Shown here: positions 10,047 to 18,552 of the stretch, piece by piece | Layout of the letters: every line of letters begins with the position of its first letter | Position numbering within the stretch: the stretch's first letter is position 1 | DNA from: Arthrobacter sp. Marseille-P9274 | GTDB lineage: Bacteria; Actinomycetota; Actinomycetes; Actinomycetales; Micrococcaceae | Assembly (NCBI RefSeq): GCF_946892675.1 | Contig: NZ_CAMPOV010000001.1 | Location: forward strand, 594,033-658,032 | Length of the DNA: 64,000 bases | Direction of reading: 5' to 3' | The notes under the pieces: model-generated | The model's input: the letters and a program-made list of their open reading frames with translations, nothing else | Databases searched by the model: none | Told to the model about the DNA's origin: nothing | Program-made: the position numbers and the translations under genes

Positions 10047-10547
10047 TCAGCTGCCCGGTGTCCAGTCCGATGAGTCCGGGCGCACCGGGTGCTGGCTGAC
10101 GATGGACAGGCGGTTGAACGCGTTCATGGTCAGCACCACCCAGCTGATCGCCGAGGTCTGGTCCGCCGTCAGCCGCTGGCGGGCGAAGGCGTAATCATGC
10201 TCGGCCAGCTCATGCGGGGGCAGGTCGGTGATCGACTCGGCCAGGGTGAGGGCCGCGCGTTCCTGCTCGGAGAACAGTGCCGTGTCACGCCAGGCGGTCA
10301 GCACAGCGAGCCGCTGCTGGCTCTCGCCCGCGTCCAGCGCCATCTTGACATGCATGTTCAGGCAGTAGGCGCAGCCGTTGATCTGGGAGACCCGCACGTT
10401 GATCAGCTCGACGAACTTCCGGTCGAAGCCGGCCTCCTCCGCGGCCTCCCGCGCCTTCAGGCCGAGGCCGTTCAGCGCCCGATAGGCCGCCGGGTGCTGC
10501 TTGTCGAGGAACACCCGGTCGTGCTTGACGGCCGTCACCTGGCTCAC
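10047..10547 (-). CDS. carboxymuconolactone decarboxylase/AhpD-like protein
   Basis: 166-residue all-helical protein of the AhpD/CMD fold. The peroxidase-type motif is present in the centre: VRVSQINGCAYCLNMH, i.e. CxxC followed by His. Members with this motif act as alkylhydroperoxidase-like thiol antioxidants or peroxide sensors. The gene start overlaps the stop of the acetyltransferase (4 bases), so it is coupled with it. Its 3' end lies 6 bases from the convergent hydroxylase stop without any hairpin between. Confidence 0.87.
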   Translation of the reverse strand: MSQVTAVKHDRVFLDKQHPAAYRALNGLGLKAREAAEEAGFDRKFVELINVRVSQINGCAYCLNMHVKMALDAGESQQRLAVLTAWRDTALFSEQERAALTLAESITDLPPHELAEHDYAFARQRLTADQTSAISWVVLTMNAFNRLSIVSQHPVRPDSSDWTPGS

Positions 10548-10924
10548 TTGGCTCCCCCCGCGGCCTGCTCCGCCCGGTCATGTGCCTCGATCTGCTCCTC
10601 CGAGGGCAGGTCGGTGATGTCGGCGTACTCCGGATGCTTGCGGATATAGGCGCGGATGTACGGGCACAGCGGCACGATCCGCCGGCCCAGCGACCGGACG
10701 TCATCCAGGGCGAACCGGGCGAGCTTCGAGGCCAGCCCCTGCCCGGAGTAGGCGTCGTCCACTTCGGTATGGACGAAGACCATCTGGTTCTGCTCGGAGC
10801 GGTAGCGGTACTTGGTGAAGCCGATAGCATTCCCGTCGTCCTGCAGTTCATAGCGGCGGCGGTCGGCATTATGGACGACGGCGATCGGCCGGCTTTCGTC
10901 CTGGGCGGGGGTTTCGGAGGCCAT
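10544..10924 (-). CDS. GNAT N-acetyltransferase, YjdJ-like
   Basis: Small 126-residue acetyltransferase of the YjdJ/GTL3-like type. Core: ELQDDGNAIGFTKYRYR, then the acetyl-CoA-binding loop VDDAYSGQGLASKLARFALDDVRSLG and CPYIRAYIRKHPEY. The last motif is typical of this subgroup. Start ATG at 10924 is chosen because of the AAAGGAAG site in front of it and because upstream residues look non-coding. It is coupled to the AhpD-like gene and follows the pirin gene by 25 bases, forming a three-gene redox/stress unit. Confidence 0.85.
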   Translation of the reverse strand: MASETPAQDESRPIAVVHNADRRRYELQDDGNAIGFTKYRYRSEQNQMVFVHTEVDDAYSGQGLASKLARFALDDVRSLGRRIVPLCPYIRAYIRKHPEYADITDLPSEEQIEAHDRAEQAAGGAK

Positions 10925-10949
10925 GTCTTCCTTTCTGGCGCGGCGCCGG

Positions 10950-11954
10950 TCAGCGCCGCGGACGGATTCGAACGTTGGGCAGGACGGGGGCGGGCAGGTA
11001 GTCCAGGGTATTGTCGACCACTTTGCCGAACTGGTCGGTTTCGGCGCTGCCATCCGTGCGTGGTTCGGCGCCGATCTCGGCCTGCCAGTTCTTCCGGTAC
11101 TCGACGATCTCGTCGTGGTCCCGGCCGACGAAGTTCCACCACATCACGATGGACTCTCCGAGCGGCTCGCCGCCCAGCAGCAGGAGCCGGACCCGCTCCC
11201 CCGGCTCTGCGGAAAGCTCGAGGGTGCCGTGCCCCGGAGGCAGGTAGGCGAGCTGATCCGCCGTCGTCAGCATCCCGTTGAAACGCACGCTGCCGCTGTC
11301 CACCAGGACGCCGTGCTCGAAGGAGGTGTCGGCGTCGAACGCCACGCTGGCGCCGGCCTCGAGCAGCAGTTCGGCGCCCAGCAGCGGCGAATGCAGCGGC
11401 ACCGGCGACGTGCTGCCGGCGAGCGATCCCATGAAGACCCGCAGCTCGTAGGTTTCCGTGATGACGGGCTCCGGCGCATAGTGGTCGAACCGGGGCTCGA
11501 CGAAGCGGGCCTTCTCCGGCAGCGCGGTCCAGAGCTGGGCGCCGTGCAGGATATCCGTTCCGGGGGTGGAGATCTCCGAGTGGCAGATGCCGGAGCCGGC
11601 GGTCATAAGGTTCAGCTCGCCGGGGCGGACCATCGCGTGGTAGCCGGCGCTGTCGCGGTGCTCGATCTCGCCGGTGAAGAGCCAGCTGACCGTCTGGAGG
11701 CCGGTGTGCGGATGCGGCGGCACGTGCATGCCGCCGGTCTCCGACACGCGGTCCGGGCCGTAGTGGTCGAGGAAGCACCAGGCGCCGATCAGGGAGCGGT
11801 TGCGCTGCGGCAGCGTTCTGCGCACGTTCATGGCGCGCGGACCGCCGAGCGGAACGTCGCGCGGTTCCAGCAGTTCCACCGGCGACTGCGCCAGCCGGAC
11901 CTTCCCCTCTTCCTCGCAGACCAGCTCCAGCGGGTCCCGTTCAAGATTGCTCAT
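10950..11954 (-). CDS. pirin family protein (bicupin)
   Basis: 334 residues with two cupin halves. The metal-site motifs of pirins are visible: HVPPHPHTGLQTVSWLF (two His) and GELNLMTAGSGICHSE (His and Glu), and the pirin C-terminal cupin LLLLGGEPLGESIVMWWNFV near residue 275. Bacterial pirins bind Fe and include quercetinases and redox-sensitive regulators of central metabolism; which applies here is unknown. It heads a minus-strand unit with the acetyltransferase and AhpD-like protein, suggesting an oxidative-stress role. Confidence 0.9.
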   Translation of the reverse strand: MSNLERDPLELVCEEEGKVRLAQSPVELLEPRDVPLGGPRAMNVRRTLPQRNRSLIGAWCFLDHYGPDRVSETGGMHVPPHPHTGLQTVSWLFTGEIEHRDSAGYHAMVRPGELNLMTAGSGICHSEISTPGTDILHGAQLWTALPEKARFVEPRFDHYAPEPVITETYELRVFMGSLAGSTSPVPLHSPLLGAELLLEAGASVAFDADTSFEHGVLVDSGSVRFNGMLTTADQLAYLPPGHGTLELSAEPGERVRLLLLGGEPLGESIVMWWNFVGRDHDEIVEYRKNWQAEIGAEPRTDGSAETDQFGKVVDNTLDYLPAPVLPNVRIRPRR

Positions 11955-12193
11955 GGCTCCCTGCTTCCTCTTCCTTCCGTGCCGCTGCGCCAGCTAGGTG
12001 CCGGCTCCGCTTTGGCCATCCTGCTCCGCTTCGAACAGGAGCAGCCTGCCAAAGCGGAGCGGGCTCCCTGCCGCGTCCGGCCATCCTCCGTCATTGGCAT
12101 CTTTGCATGCAAACGCATGAAAATCCAACCCGCGCAGGTCCGGGACTGCCGTCCAACCCTGCGGCCCTCCGGGCGCACGGCGGCCTCTGCCGG

Positions 12194-13198
12194 TCACGCA
12201 GGCTCTTTCGGGACCACCATCATCGGGCAGCTGCCGTGATGCAGGACGGCCTGGCTGACCGAGCCGAGCAGCAGGCCCGGGAAGCCGCCGTGGCCGCGGG
12301 TGCCGAGCACCATCAGTTCGGCCGTGTGCGTGATGTGGACCAGGATCTCGGCCGGTTTGCCGATGTAGAAGTTCCAACTGACGTCCAGCTCCGGGTAGCG
12401 CTCCCGGACTTCGGCGAGCACCGGGTCCAGCTCGCCGGCGACGTCTTCACGGAAACGGTCCGCATTCTCGCCGTGATCAAGCCAGATGGAGTCCCGGTAG
12501 AACGGCGCACGCGTGGAGACCAGCCGCAGCGGGCGGCCGTGCGACTGCGCCGTGGATGCCGCTGCCCAGACCGCCGGGTTGTTGACGCCCAGGGCATCGA
12601 TACCCACCACCACCTGGCCGCCGTAGTTCCAGCTGGAGTCCTTGTCGTCCGGATGCAGCCCCTTGTTGCCGCGCATGCCGGGTGGCGAGGAGACCAGCCA
12701 CGGCAGGTAGCCGGTCCCCGGGCGGCGGGCCTTCACGCGGCCGTTGTCCGCGGTCCCGCCGTTGCGGCCGCCGCCGGCCGTCCAGTTCTGCGGCACCACC
12801 ACGGTGGGACAGGCGGCGTGGGCCGCGAGCGCCGAGGAAACGCTCCCCAGCAGCCGGCCGGTGAATCCGCCGCGTCCGCGCTTGCCGACGACGGCGAGTC
12901 CGGCATCGTGCGAGAGGTCCACCAGGATTTCGCTCGGGTCCCCCGCCACCACGCGGCTCTCCGCCGGGACGTTGCCGGCCTTGGCCCGATCAAGCGCCTC
13001 CTGCAGCAGCGTGTGCCCGCCGTGCGCGGCCGCATCGGCGTAGCGTTCGCTGACCATTGGATCGTCAACCGGTGCCGGGGTGAAGGCGCTGACCAGCTGC
13101 ACCGGCCAACCGCGGGTCTTCGCTTCGGCCAGGGCCCAGTCGAGGGCCTGCCTGCTGGTGGGCGAACCATCAAAACCTACGAGCACGACCTCTTCCAT
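12194..13198 (-). CDS. tandem universal stress protein
   Basis: 334 residues made of two UspA domains. Domain 1 (about 1-140) starts VVLVGFDGSPTSRQALDWAL and ends with the ATP-binding signature VVGKRGRGGFTGRLLGSVSSAL; domain 2 (about 195-334) starts VVVGIDALGVNN and ends LGTRGHGGFPGLLLGSVSQAV. Both keep the G-x2-G-x9-G-S nucleotide motif. A roughly 50-residue linker is rich in Gly and charged residues. A CATAGT -10-like hexamer lies eight bases upstream of the ATG with no ribosome site, so the message may be leaderless. In actinobacteria these genes often belong to DevR-type regulons; a DevR-like pair lies 8 kb away. Confidence 0.92.
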   Translation of the reverse strand: MEEVVLVGFDGSPTSRQALDWALAEAKTRGWPVQLVSAFTPAPVDDPMVSERYADAAAHGGHTLLQEALDRAKAGNVPAESRVVAGDPSEILVDLSHDAGLAVVGKRGRGGFTGRLLGSVSSALAAHAACPTVVVPQNWTAGGGRNGGTADNGRVKARRPGTGYLPWLVSSPPGMRGNKGLHPDDKDSSWNYGGQVVVGIDALGVNNPAVWAAASTAQSHGRPLRLVSTRAPFYRDSIWLDHGENADRFREDVAGELDPVLAEVRERYPELDVSWNFYIGKPAEILVHITHTAELMVLGTRGHGGFPGLLLGSVSQAVLHHGSCPMMVVPKEPA

Positions 13199-13274
13199 GT
13201 ACCCACACTATGGGAGTGCCGCGCCCCTGAGTAGAGGCAGCCTTTCGCCCCGGCCGCCCGCGGGGAAGACAGCG

Positions 13275-13320
13275 ACGCGGGGCGGGAACCGGCCCGCGTG
13301 GACCGGCTCCCGCCCCGCGT
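13275..13320 (-). terminator. intrinsic terminator of the L,D-transpeptidase gene
   Basis: Arms 13275-13292 and 13303-13320 pair over 18 positions with one mismatch (core CGGGGCGGGA). The hairpin begins about 11 bases beyond the minus-strand stop at 13331. There is no U-tract, as is common in high-GC actinobacteria. Confidence 0.75.
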
Positions 13321-13330
13321 GCGGCGGCGG

Positions 13331-15796
13331 TCAGGACTTGAAGATGTCCGCCCGGACGCCCATCACGATGCGGTCCCCGGGTTTGGCCGTCTTCAGGTAC
13401 TTGGTGACGTTGGACAGGTCCAGCGCGATGCAGCCGTAGGTCGGCACGGGGTTCGCATGCAGGAAGATCGCGAAGCCCGCTCCCTGCCTGATCGGCGAAT
13501 CCGGCGGCCGGTTGTAGTTGATCACCGCGCCCTGCCGGTAGTCGCCGGTGGGTGCCCGCATGATGTTGTACATCTGCTCATCCGGCCAGCGGTTGAAGGA
13601 CGACTCGAAGTACTTGTTGTAGCCGCCTCCCGGAGTTCCGGACCACTGCGAGCGCGAATTGAGCTTCCGGTAGGCCAAGCCGGTGCCCGGATTGCCCTCC
13701 CCGAATGACTCGGTCACGGAGAAGCTGCCCTGCGGGGACCACCGGTACATGGTGTGGCCCGAGGCGACGCCCGGCTTCTTGAACCCGCTCAGGCCGACCG
13801 TTGCCTTCGTGGTCTTCCACTCCTGCCGGTAGACCGAGCCGACCCGCACGCAGTTGATGAAGCTGGCCTTGTAGGTGCCGTACTTCTCCGAGATCGCGAA
13901 CGAGATCCGGTCCTTCCAGTAATGCGCGTACCGGGTCTTGTGCGCTCCCAGCGCCCAGCATTCGTTCTTCGGGTACATCACCGCGCCCACGTTGGCCGCC
14001 ACCAGCGAGCCGCTCTGGAAGACCTGGGTGGTCTTGCCGCTGCGGGAGACGCTGTCCTGGATCGGATAGCCCAGAGCGCCGCCTGCACCGCCGCGCTGCT
14101 TCCAGCTGTGCAGGATCTGCGCGCTCATAGTGTGCGCGCCCGCGGCGGGAGAATAGCTGATCTGCCCCTTCTGGAAGGGCTGTACGCAGCCCGAACCCCG
14201 CAGCCCGCAGGCCACATCCGAGGTCGGATATCCCATCCCGCCGCGTTCGTACCCCGTTGCGGCGAACTTGCGGCCGACGGCGTGCTTCAGGTTCACCGCC
14301 CGCACGCCGGTCTTGGCCGTCCAGTACAGGGCCACCCGGGCCGTGCTGGTCGAGGAGTACTTATACGTCCGCACGCAGCCGGAGCCGACCAGGTTGCAGT
14401 TGTAGCCGTTCACGGGGACGTAGCGCAGCTGCTTGGCCCGCGCGTCCAGGGCCCGCTGGCCGTGGAACACGTGCGTCTTCTCCACCGACACTCCGGCGGA
14501 GCCGGCCACCAGCACGCCGCCCTGGTAGGGCTGGTGCAGCACGCCCGCGGTGGTCTTCGCCCAGCCCTTCGGGTAGCCAAGCGACCCGTCCTGGCTGCCC
14601 CGCTTCTGCCAGGCGGCCAGGAACGGCTCGAGCACCGGGACGGCGCCCGTCGCCGGCGAGTAGGCGACCTGGCCGTGCTCGAAGCTTTGCCGCGCCCCCT
14701 TGCCCTTCAGCCCCGTGGCCATGTCCGAGGTCGGATAGCCCAGCTTGCCGCCCTCCCAGCCCGCTGCGCGGTACGTCTTCCCCACGGCGTGCGTCAGCTC
14801 GACCGGGTGCGCGCCGGTATCGGCACTCCAGTAGACCGCGATGACCCTGCTGCTCGAGGCCGAGGGCTTGTAGCTGCGCACACAGCCTCCGCCCGCCAGC
14901 CCGCACTTGAAGTCATTGACGGGCAGGAGCCGCAGCTCGCGGGCGCGGTCATCCACCGCGAGCTCGCCGCGTGTCGCGGAAATTTTGCCGTGCTGGAAGG
15001 CCTGCGAGGCGTTGCCGGCGCCGTCGGTCACCAGGTCAGAGGCCGGATAGCCGTACTCGCCGGCCTCGTACCGCGCCAGCTTGAAGACGCTGCCGACGTA
15101 GTGCTGCAGGTCGACGGCGTGTGCCCCGGTGGCCGGGCTCCAGTAGATCGCGATCCGCTTGGTCCCCTCCGGTTCGGAGGTGTAGGTGCGCACGCAGCCG
15201 TCGCCGGCCAGTCCGCACTTGAACTCGTTGTGCGGCACCAGTTTCAGCTCTTCCGCCTTGGCCTCGATCGCCTCGCGGCCGTCGTTGGCGGGAGCGGCGG
15301 CCTGGCTGCGCTCCGGTTCGGGGTTGGGCGAAGGGGAGGCAGGTGATGGGGACGCGGACGACGGCGGGACGGTGCCTTCCGCGGGAGCGCCCGTCTGCGG
15401 CACTGCGGGTAAGGGCTCTGCAGGAGCCGACGTTCCCGGTTCCGTGGCCGGCATGGTCCCCGGCTCGGTAACAGGAACGGATCCGGGGGCCGGGACGGTT
15501 TCCGCTCCGGTGCCGGGGTCGGGCCCCGGCTCGGTGGCCGGAGAGGATACGGAGCCGGAGGTCGGTGCAGCCCCCGGCTCGGTGGCCGGCGCGGAAGACG
15601 GTGCCGGTTCGGAGGCATCGGCCGTGGACGGCTGCGTGGTGGCAGCGGCGGTGGCCCGGTCCGAGGCGGTTCCTCCGCCCTGCTGGGCGGTGGCAGCCTG
15701 GGCCGGCAACCCGGCCAGGACCAAGGCCGACAGCGCGAGTGCCGTGGCCGCGGTCCGTACCGTCCCGGGCAACTGCGATGAGGTGAGACGTTTAAT
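13331..15796 (-). CDS. secreted LGFP-repeat L,D-transpeptidase, start codon unclear
   Basis: Cell-wall enzyme of about 820 residues. Order: signal peptide (RTAATALALSALVLAGLPAQA), long Pro/Thr/Glu linker with repeated ATEPG units, three roughly 120-residue repeats each with VPxNxFxCxLxGxGCVRTY-like Cys pair and GYPxSD motif of LGFP modules, a lone LGYP block after repeats two and three, then a C-terminal L,D-transpeptidase-like domain ending IFLHANPVPTYGCIALD, whose Cys is the nucleophile. L,D-transpeptidases make 3-3 peptidoglycan links. No ATG, GTG or TTG lies properly in front of the signal peptide: the best placed ribosome-site-like GGGGG precedes an ATT at 15794-15796. GTG 15889 or ATG 16057 give unusually long N-termini. 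Confidence 0.85.
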   Translation of the reverse strand: MKRLTSSQLPGTVRTAATALALSALVLAGLPAQAATAQQGGGTASDRATAAATTQPSTADASEPAPSSAPATEPGAAPTSGSVSSPATEPGPDPGTGAETVPAPGSVPVTEPGTMPATEPGTSAPAEPLPAVPQTGAPAEGTVPPSSASPSPASPSPNPEPERSQAAAPANDGREAIEAKAEELKLVPHNEFKCGLAGDGCVRTYTSEPEGTKRIAIYWSPATGAHAVDLQHYVGSVFKLARYEAGEYGYPASDLVTDGAGNASQAFQHGKISATRGELAVDDRARELRLLPVNDFKCGLAGGGCVRSYKPSASSSRVIAVYWSADTGAHPVELTHAVGKTYRAAGWEGGKLGYPTSDMATGLKGKGARQSFEHGQVAYSPATGAVPVLEPFLAAWQKRGSQDGSLGYPKGWAKTTAGVLHQPYQGGVLVAGSAGVSVEKTHVFHGQRALDARAKQLRYVPVNGYNCNLVGSGCVRTYKYSSTSTARVALYWTAKTGVRAVNLKHAVGRKFAATGYERGGMGYPTSDVACGLRGSGCVQPFQKGQISYSPAAGAHTMSAQILHSWKQRGGAGGALGYPIQDSVSRSGKTTQVFQSGSLVAANVGAVMYPKNECWALGAHKTRYAHYWKDRISFAISEKYGTYKASFINCVRVGSVYRQEWKTTKATVGLSGFKKPGVASGHTMYRWSPQGSFSVTESFGEGNPGTGLAYRKLNSRSQWSGTPGGGYNKYFESSFNRWPDEQMYNIMRAPTGDYRQGAVINYNRPPDSPIRQGAGFAIFLHANPVPTYGCIALDLSNVTKYLKTAKPGDRIVMGVRADIFKS

Positions 15797-16040
15797 GATT
15801 AACCCCCAGTGATGCGAGCCTGCAGAGAACGAGCGGAGAGGGAGTGCCGCCCGTTGCTGTGGGGCCTCCCCACGGACAGTATGGGACACGTCCGGCAGAA
15901 TCCGGCATGCGCCACCGCAGAACAGCGCGTGGAGACTCAAAACGTTTACCCGGGATCCGCCGTCGTTCGATGCATTACGCGCCGGATGGGTGTCCTTCCA
16001 CTCAACCGCTGACCGACGACGTCCTGCGCGCGTCCGACTC

Positions 16041-16202
16041 GTGATCACCCTGGACATCAGCGACAGCTTGCCCGTCTATCCGGGAAAGGCCTACGAGGAC
16101 TGGGCCGTGGAGGACACCGCGGGCAAGTCGCTCATCGAGGTCCAGCGGATCCGGGACCTGGACGCGCAGGTCCGCGGGCTGCTTGGCCGCCTCGACGCAT
16201 AG
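16041..16202 (+). pseudogene. decayed arsC (low-molecular-weight phosphatase-type arsenate reductase) C-terminus
   Basis: A 53-residue frame beginning GTG at 16041 reads like the last third of thioredoxin-coupled arsenate reductases of the low-molecular-weight phosphatase fold: VITLDISDSLPVYPGKAYEDW followed by VEDTAGKS and VQRIRDLDAQVRGLLGRL. In intact proteins the corresponding segment is a TMGCGDxCPxxPGKxxxDW motif, conserved PGK..DW..DPAG and IRDEI helix. The N-terminal P-loop with catalytic Cys is absent and the MGCGD-like motif has lost its Cys (LDISD). I read it as a gene remnant. It ends exactly one base before the stop of the convergent CPBP gene. Confidence 0.6.
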
Positions 16203-17015
16203 TCAGCCGTGGCCCGGCCGCGTGCGGGCCACGAGTAGGAGGTGGCCGCCGATCAGCACCAGAACGGCGGCGGCCGCCATCACGAGCAGCGGCACCACCG
16301 GCTCGCGGAAAACGTCCAGCGAACCGGAGGCCTCCAGGGTGTCGATCACGCCGTAGATCGCCAGGGAGTTGTGGAACGCGATGGTCCCGTAGACGCTGCG
16401 GGAGACGAAAAAGAAGATGCTGGTCACGAGGCCGATCAGTGTGAGCAGCAGCGCCAGCTCCCAGGTGTTGAACGGCGGCGAGTGGGCGAAGTGGTAGAGC
16501 CCGAAGAGCACGCTCGAGACCACGGTGGCGACCAGGACGGCCAGCCAGCGGTTGCGGTGCAGCAGCGACGCCTCCACCAGGCTGCCGAGCACGCACCAGC
16601 AGACCAGGACTTCGGCCATCGACACCACCAGGACCTGCGCATAGACGTTCACCAGGACCATCGGCTCCAGCAGCCAGCCGCCCTGCGCAAGGTAGAGCAC
16701 AAAGCCGAGCACGGCGCCGGCCAGTACGGCAATCAAGGAGTAGCTCCAGGGGTTGAACCCGGCCCGCCGGATGTCCACCGTGCCGGCCTTCGCGAAGATC
16801 CACAGCACCAGGACCGATCCCAGGACGCCGATCACCATGTTCGCGACGAGCGCGTACACGAGCCGGTCCGTGATGGCATCCGGCCGCTGCAGCGTCAGGC
16901 GCAGGCCCTCGAGGAGGTAGGTTGCGGCCATCCACACGGCGAACAGCATTACGGCGGCGACGACGGCCTGCCCGGCATAGGGAACCGCAGACCGGCGTTT
17001 CGAAACACCGCGCAT
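16203..17015 (-). CDS. CPBP-like intramembrane protease family protein with divergent motif 1
   Basis: 270-residue membrane protein with about eight hydrophobic segments. Motif 2 of CPBP (Abi) glutamic proteases is present as SSVLFGLYHFAHS and motif 3 as IAFHNSLAIYG, giving two conserved His. Motif 1, normally Glu-Glu-x3-Arg, is reduced to a single Glu (MAEVLVCWCVLGSL), so proteolytic activity is doubtful. Such proteins process prenylated or bacteriocin-type peptides or act in stress and immunity. No linked peptide gene is visible. Confidence 0.7.
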   Translation of the reverse strand: MRGVSKRRSAVPYAGQAVVAAVMLFAVWMAATYLLEGLRLTLQRPDAITDRLVYALVANMVIGVLGSVLVLWIFAKAGTVDIRRAGFNPWSYSLIAVLAGAVLGFVLYLAQGGWLLEPMVLVNVYAQVLVVSMAEVLVCWCVLGSLVEASLLHRNRWLAVLVATVVSSVLFGLYHFAHSPPFNTWELALLLTLIGLVTSIFFFVSRSVYGTIAFHNSLAIYGVIDTLEASGSLDVFREPVVPLLVMAAAAVLVLIGGHLLLVARTRPGHG

Positions 17016-17132
17016 CAGCGGGCACCCGCCCGCTCAAAGGCTATTGGGTGGGACATGGCGGCTCTTCCTCTACCCCCGGCCCATGCTAAATCAGCGCATG
17101 GCTCCGACCATAGGGAGAAGGTCCCGGTTCCG

Positions 17133-17531
17133 TTAGAGGATCATGACGAGAAAGCCCACCAGCAGGGACAGCACGCCGACTGCGGTCAGGATCTTGCCAA
17201 GCAACAGCGGCACTTCGCCGCGCTTGGGCGGTTCCGCCGTGCGCCAGCGGGTCGGGTCGTGGGAGTCGTAGTAGACCAGCACGTCCGATCCGGATGCCGC
17301 CGGAATAGTCTCGCCGGGGGCCAGCACCGCTTCGAGGAAGCCGTGATCATGGTCGAACCAGCGGATCCCGCTCCGCACGCCGTCGTCGAACGCCACGCCC
17401 TCGGCGCTGCGCCACTTCACGCCGGCAACCCTGACCAGCCAGGCTACGAGCAATAGCACCAGCCCCGGAGCCAGCGTCGCCCAGGTCACCAGCTCCGAGA
17501 TCAGACCTATGGTCTCGAGAGCGTCGGACAT
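17133..17531 (-). CDS. small two-helix membrane protein
   Basis: 132 residues: hydrophobic segment at about 15-35 (TWATLAPGLVLLLVAWLV), a soluble middle (WRSAEGVAFDDGVRSGIRWFDHDHG, VLVYYDSHDPTRWRTAEPP) and a C-terminal helix (LLLGKILTAVGVLSLLVGFLVM). The middle resembles DUF3592-type domains with a YYDSxDP motif. A TACGAT -10 hexamer ends six bases before the ATG and no ribosome site is present, so it is probably leaderless. Function unknown. Confidence 0.65.
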   Translation of the reverse strand: MSDALETIGLISELVTWATLAPGLVLLLVAWLVRVAGVKWRSAEGVAFDDGVRSGIRWFDHDHGFLEAVLAPGETIPAASGSDVLVYYDSHDPTRWRTAEPPKRGEVPLLLGKILTAVGVLSLLVGFLVMIL

Positions 17532-17610
17532 GCACTGATCGTACGCTCAGCCGGGCCCCTTCCGGATGGCGGCGCGGTTGCGGAAAGGTAAATTGTCCTT
17601 CCGCTGCGGC

Positions 17611-18360
17611 TCAGGCTCCCGGCCCCTGGTCGATCCGGTCCACCTGGGCCGCTACGAAGCGGATGTGCTTCCAGCCGCGCCGGGCGGCGGCCGAGGTCTG
17701 GCTGTCGACGAGCGCGCGCTTGTTCTCCAGCACCGCCAGCAGCGTGGCGTCCACGATGTCCTGCCGCAGTTCCTTGAGCCAGCCGCTGCGGATGCCCGGC
17801 TGGACCGGCAGGCGCAGCCACTCGGTGACGACCCCGCCCAGATACAGGGCCAGCAGGATCGAAGCGATGCCAATGAACACCAGGTACAGCAGCGGCACCG
17901 AGAAGCTCACGGCCAGCACGGAGGGCACGATCAGCAGCACGATCAGGAACAGCCTCAGGAACATGGCCCGCGGGAGCATGCCGGCCTCCTGCCGGCGGGC
18001 AATGACGGGCGCGAGTCCGCGGGTATAGTTGGAGCGGGCCTTGAGCAGCCACCGCTTGGGTTTGCCCAGCTTCGCATTGACGATCTGCTCTGCCTCCTGC
18101 AGCTCCGCCGGGTGTGCCTCCCGCAGCCGCACCAGCAGCTCGTCGTCATGGTCCGCCCATTTCCGGGTCAGGCGGTGGTCCGCAGCCGCCCCCAGATGAT
18201 GCAGCCCCAGCTGCGCGGCTTCCTGGGCGATGGCCTCGGGATTGCCGCGCTGGAGAGCAGGCTGGAGCTGTTCGCTGTCCTGGTGTTGGGTCCGCACGCC
18301 ATAGCGCGGCGACCCGTCCTTGAGCTGGTACACGGCGATACTCGATCCGGTCAGGCACAT
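17611..18360 (-). CDS. uncharacterised membrane protein with soluble helical domains
   Basis: About 249 residues. N-terminal soluble part (YQLKDGSPRYG...) is helical, with QLGLHHLGAAADHRLTRKWADHDDELLVRLREAHPAELQEAEQ; two strong hydrophobic segments follow (LFLIVLLIVPSVLAVSFSV and LLYLVFIGIASILLALYLGG), then a C-terminal helical tail. The start ATG at 18360 is chosen because upstream translation looks non-coding, but an internal GTG (V of AVYQLKDG) is possible; neither has a good ribosome site. I do not recognise the family. Confidence 0.65.
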   Translation of the reverse strand: MCLTGSSIAVYQLKDGSPRYGVRTQHQDSEQLQPALQRGNPEAIAQEAAQLGLHHLGAAADHRLTRKWADHDDELLVRLREAHPAELQEAEQIVNAKLGKPKRWLLKARSNYTRGLAPVIARRQEAGMLPRAMFLRLFLIVLLIVPSVLAVSFSVPLLYLVFIGIASILLALYLGGVVTEWLRLPVQPGIRSGWLKELRQDIVDATLLAVLENKRALVDSQTSAAARRGWKHIRFVAAQVDRIDQGPGA

Positions 18361-18552
18361 GGCGGGGCAGGTCGTCGGGGTCCGCGTGCGTCGACGGAGG
18401 CGAAGGACCCCTGCTGCCGTAGATTTTTGCCCTCCTAGGTTACTCCAGATCGGCGCGGATAAACATCGCCGGCGGACCGCACTTTCAGCCCAAACCCCCT
18501 GCATTTGGCTACACTCTGAGCATCACCGCAGACCAGGCAGGAGTTTGCTTTC

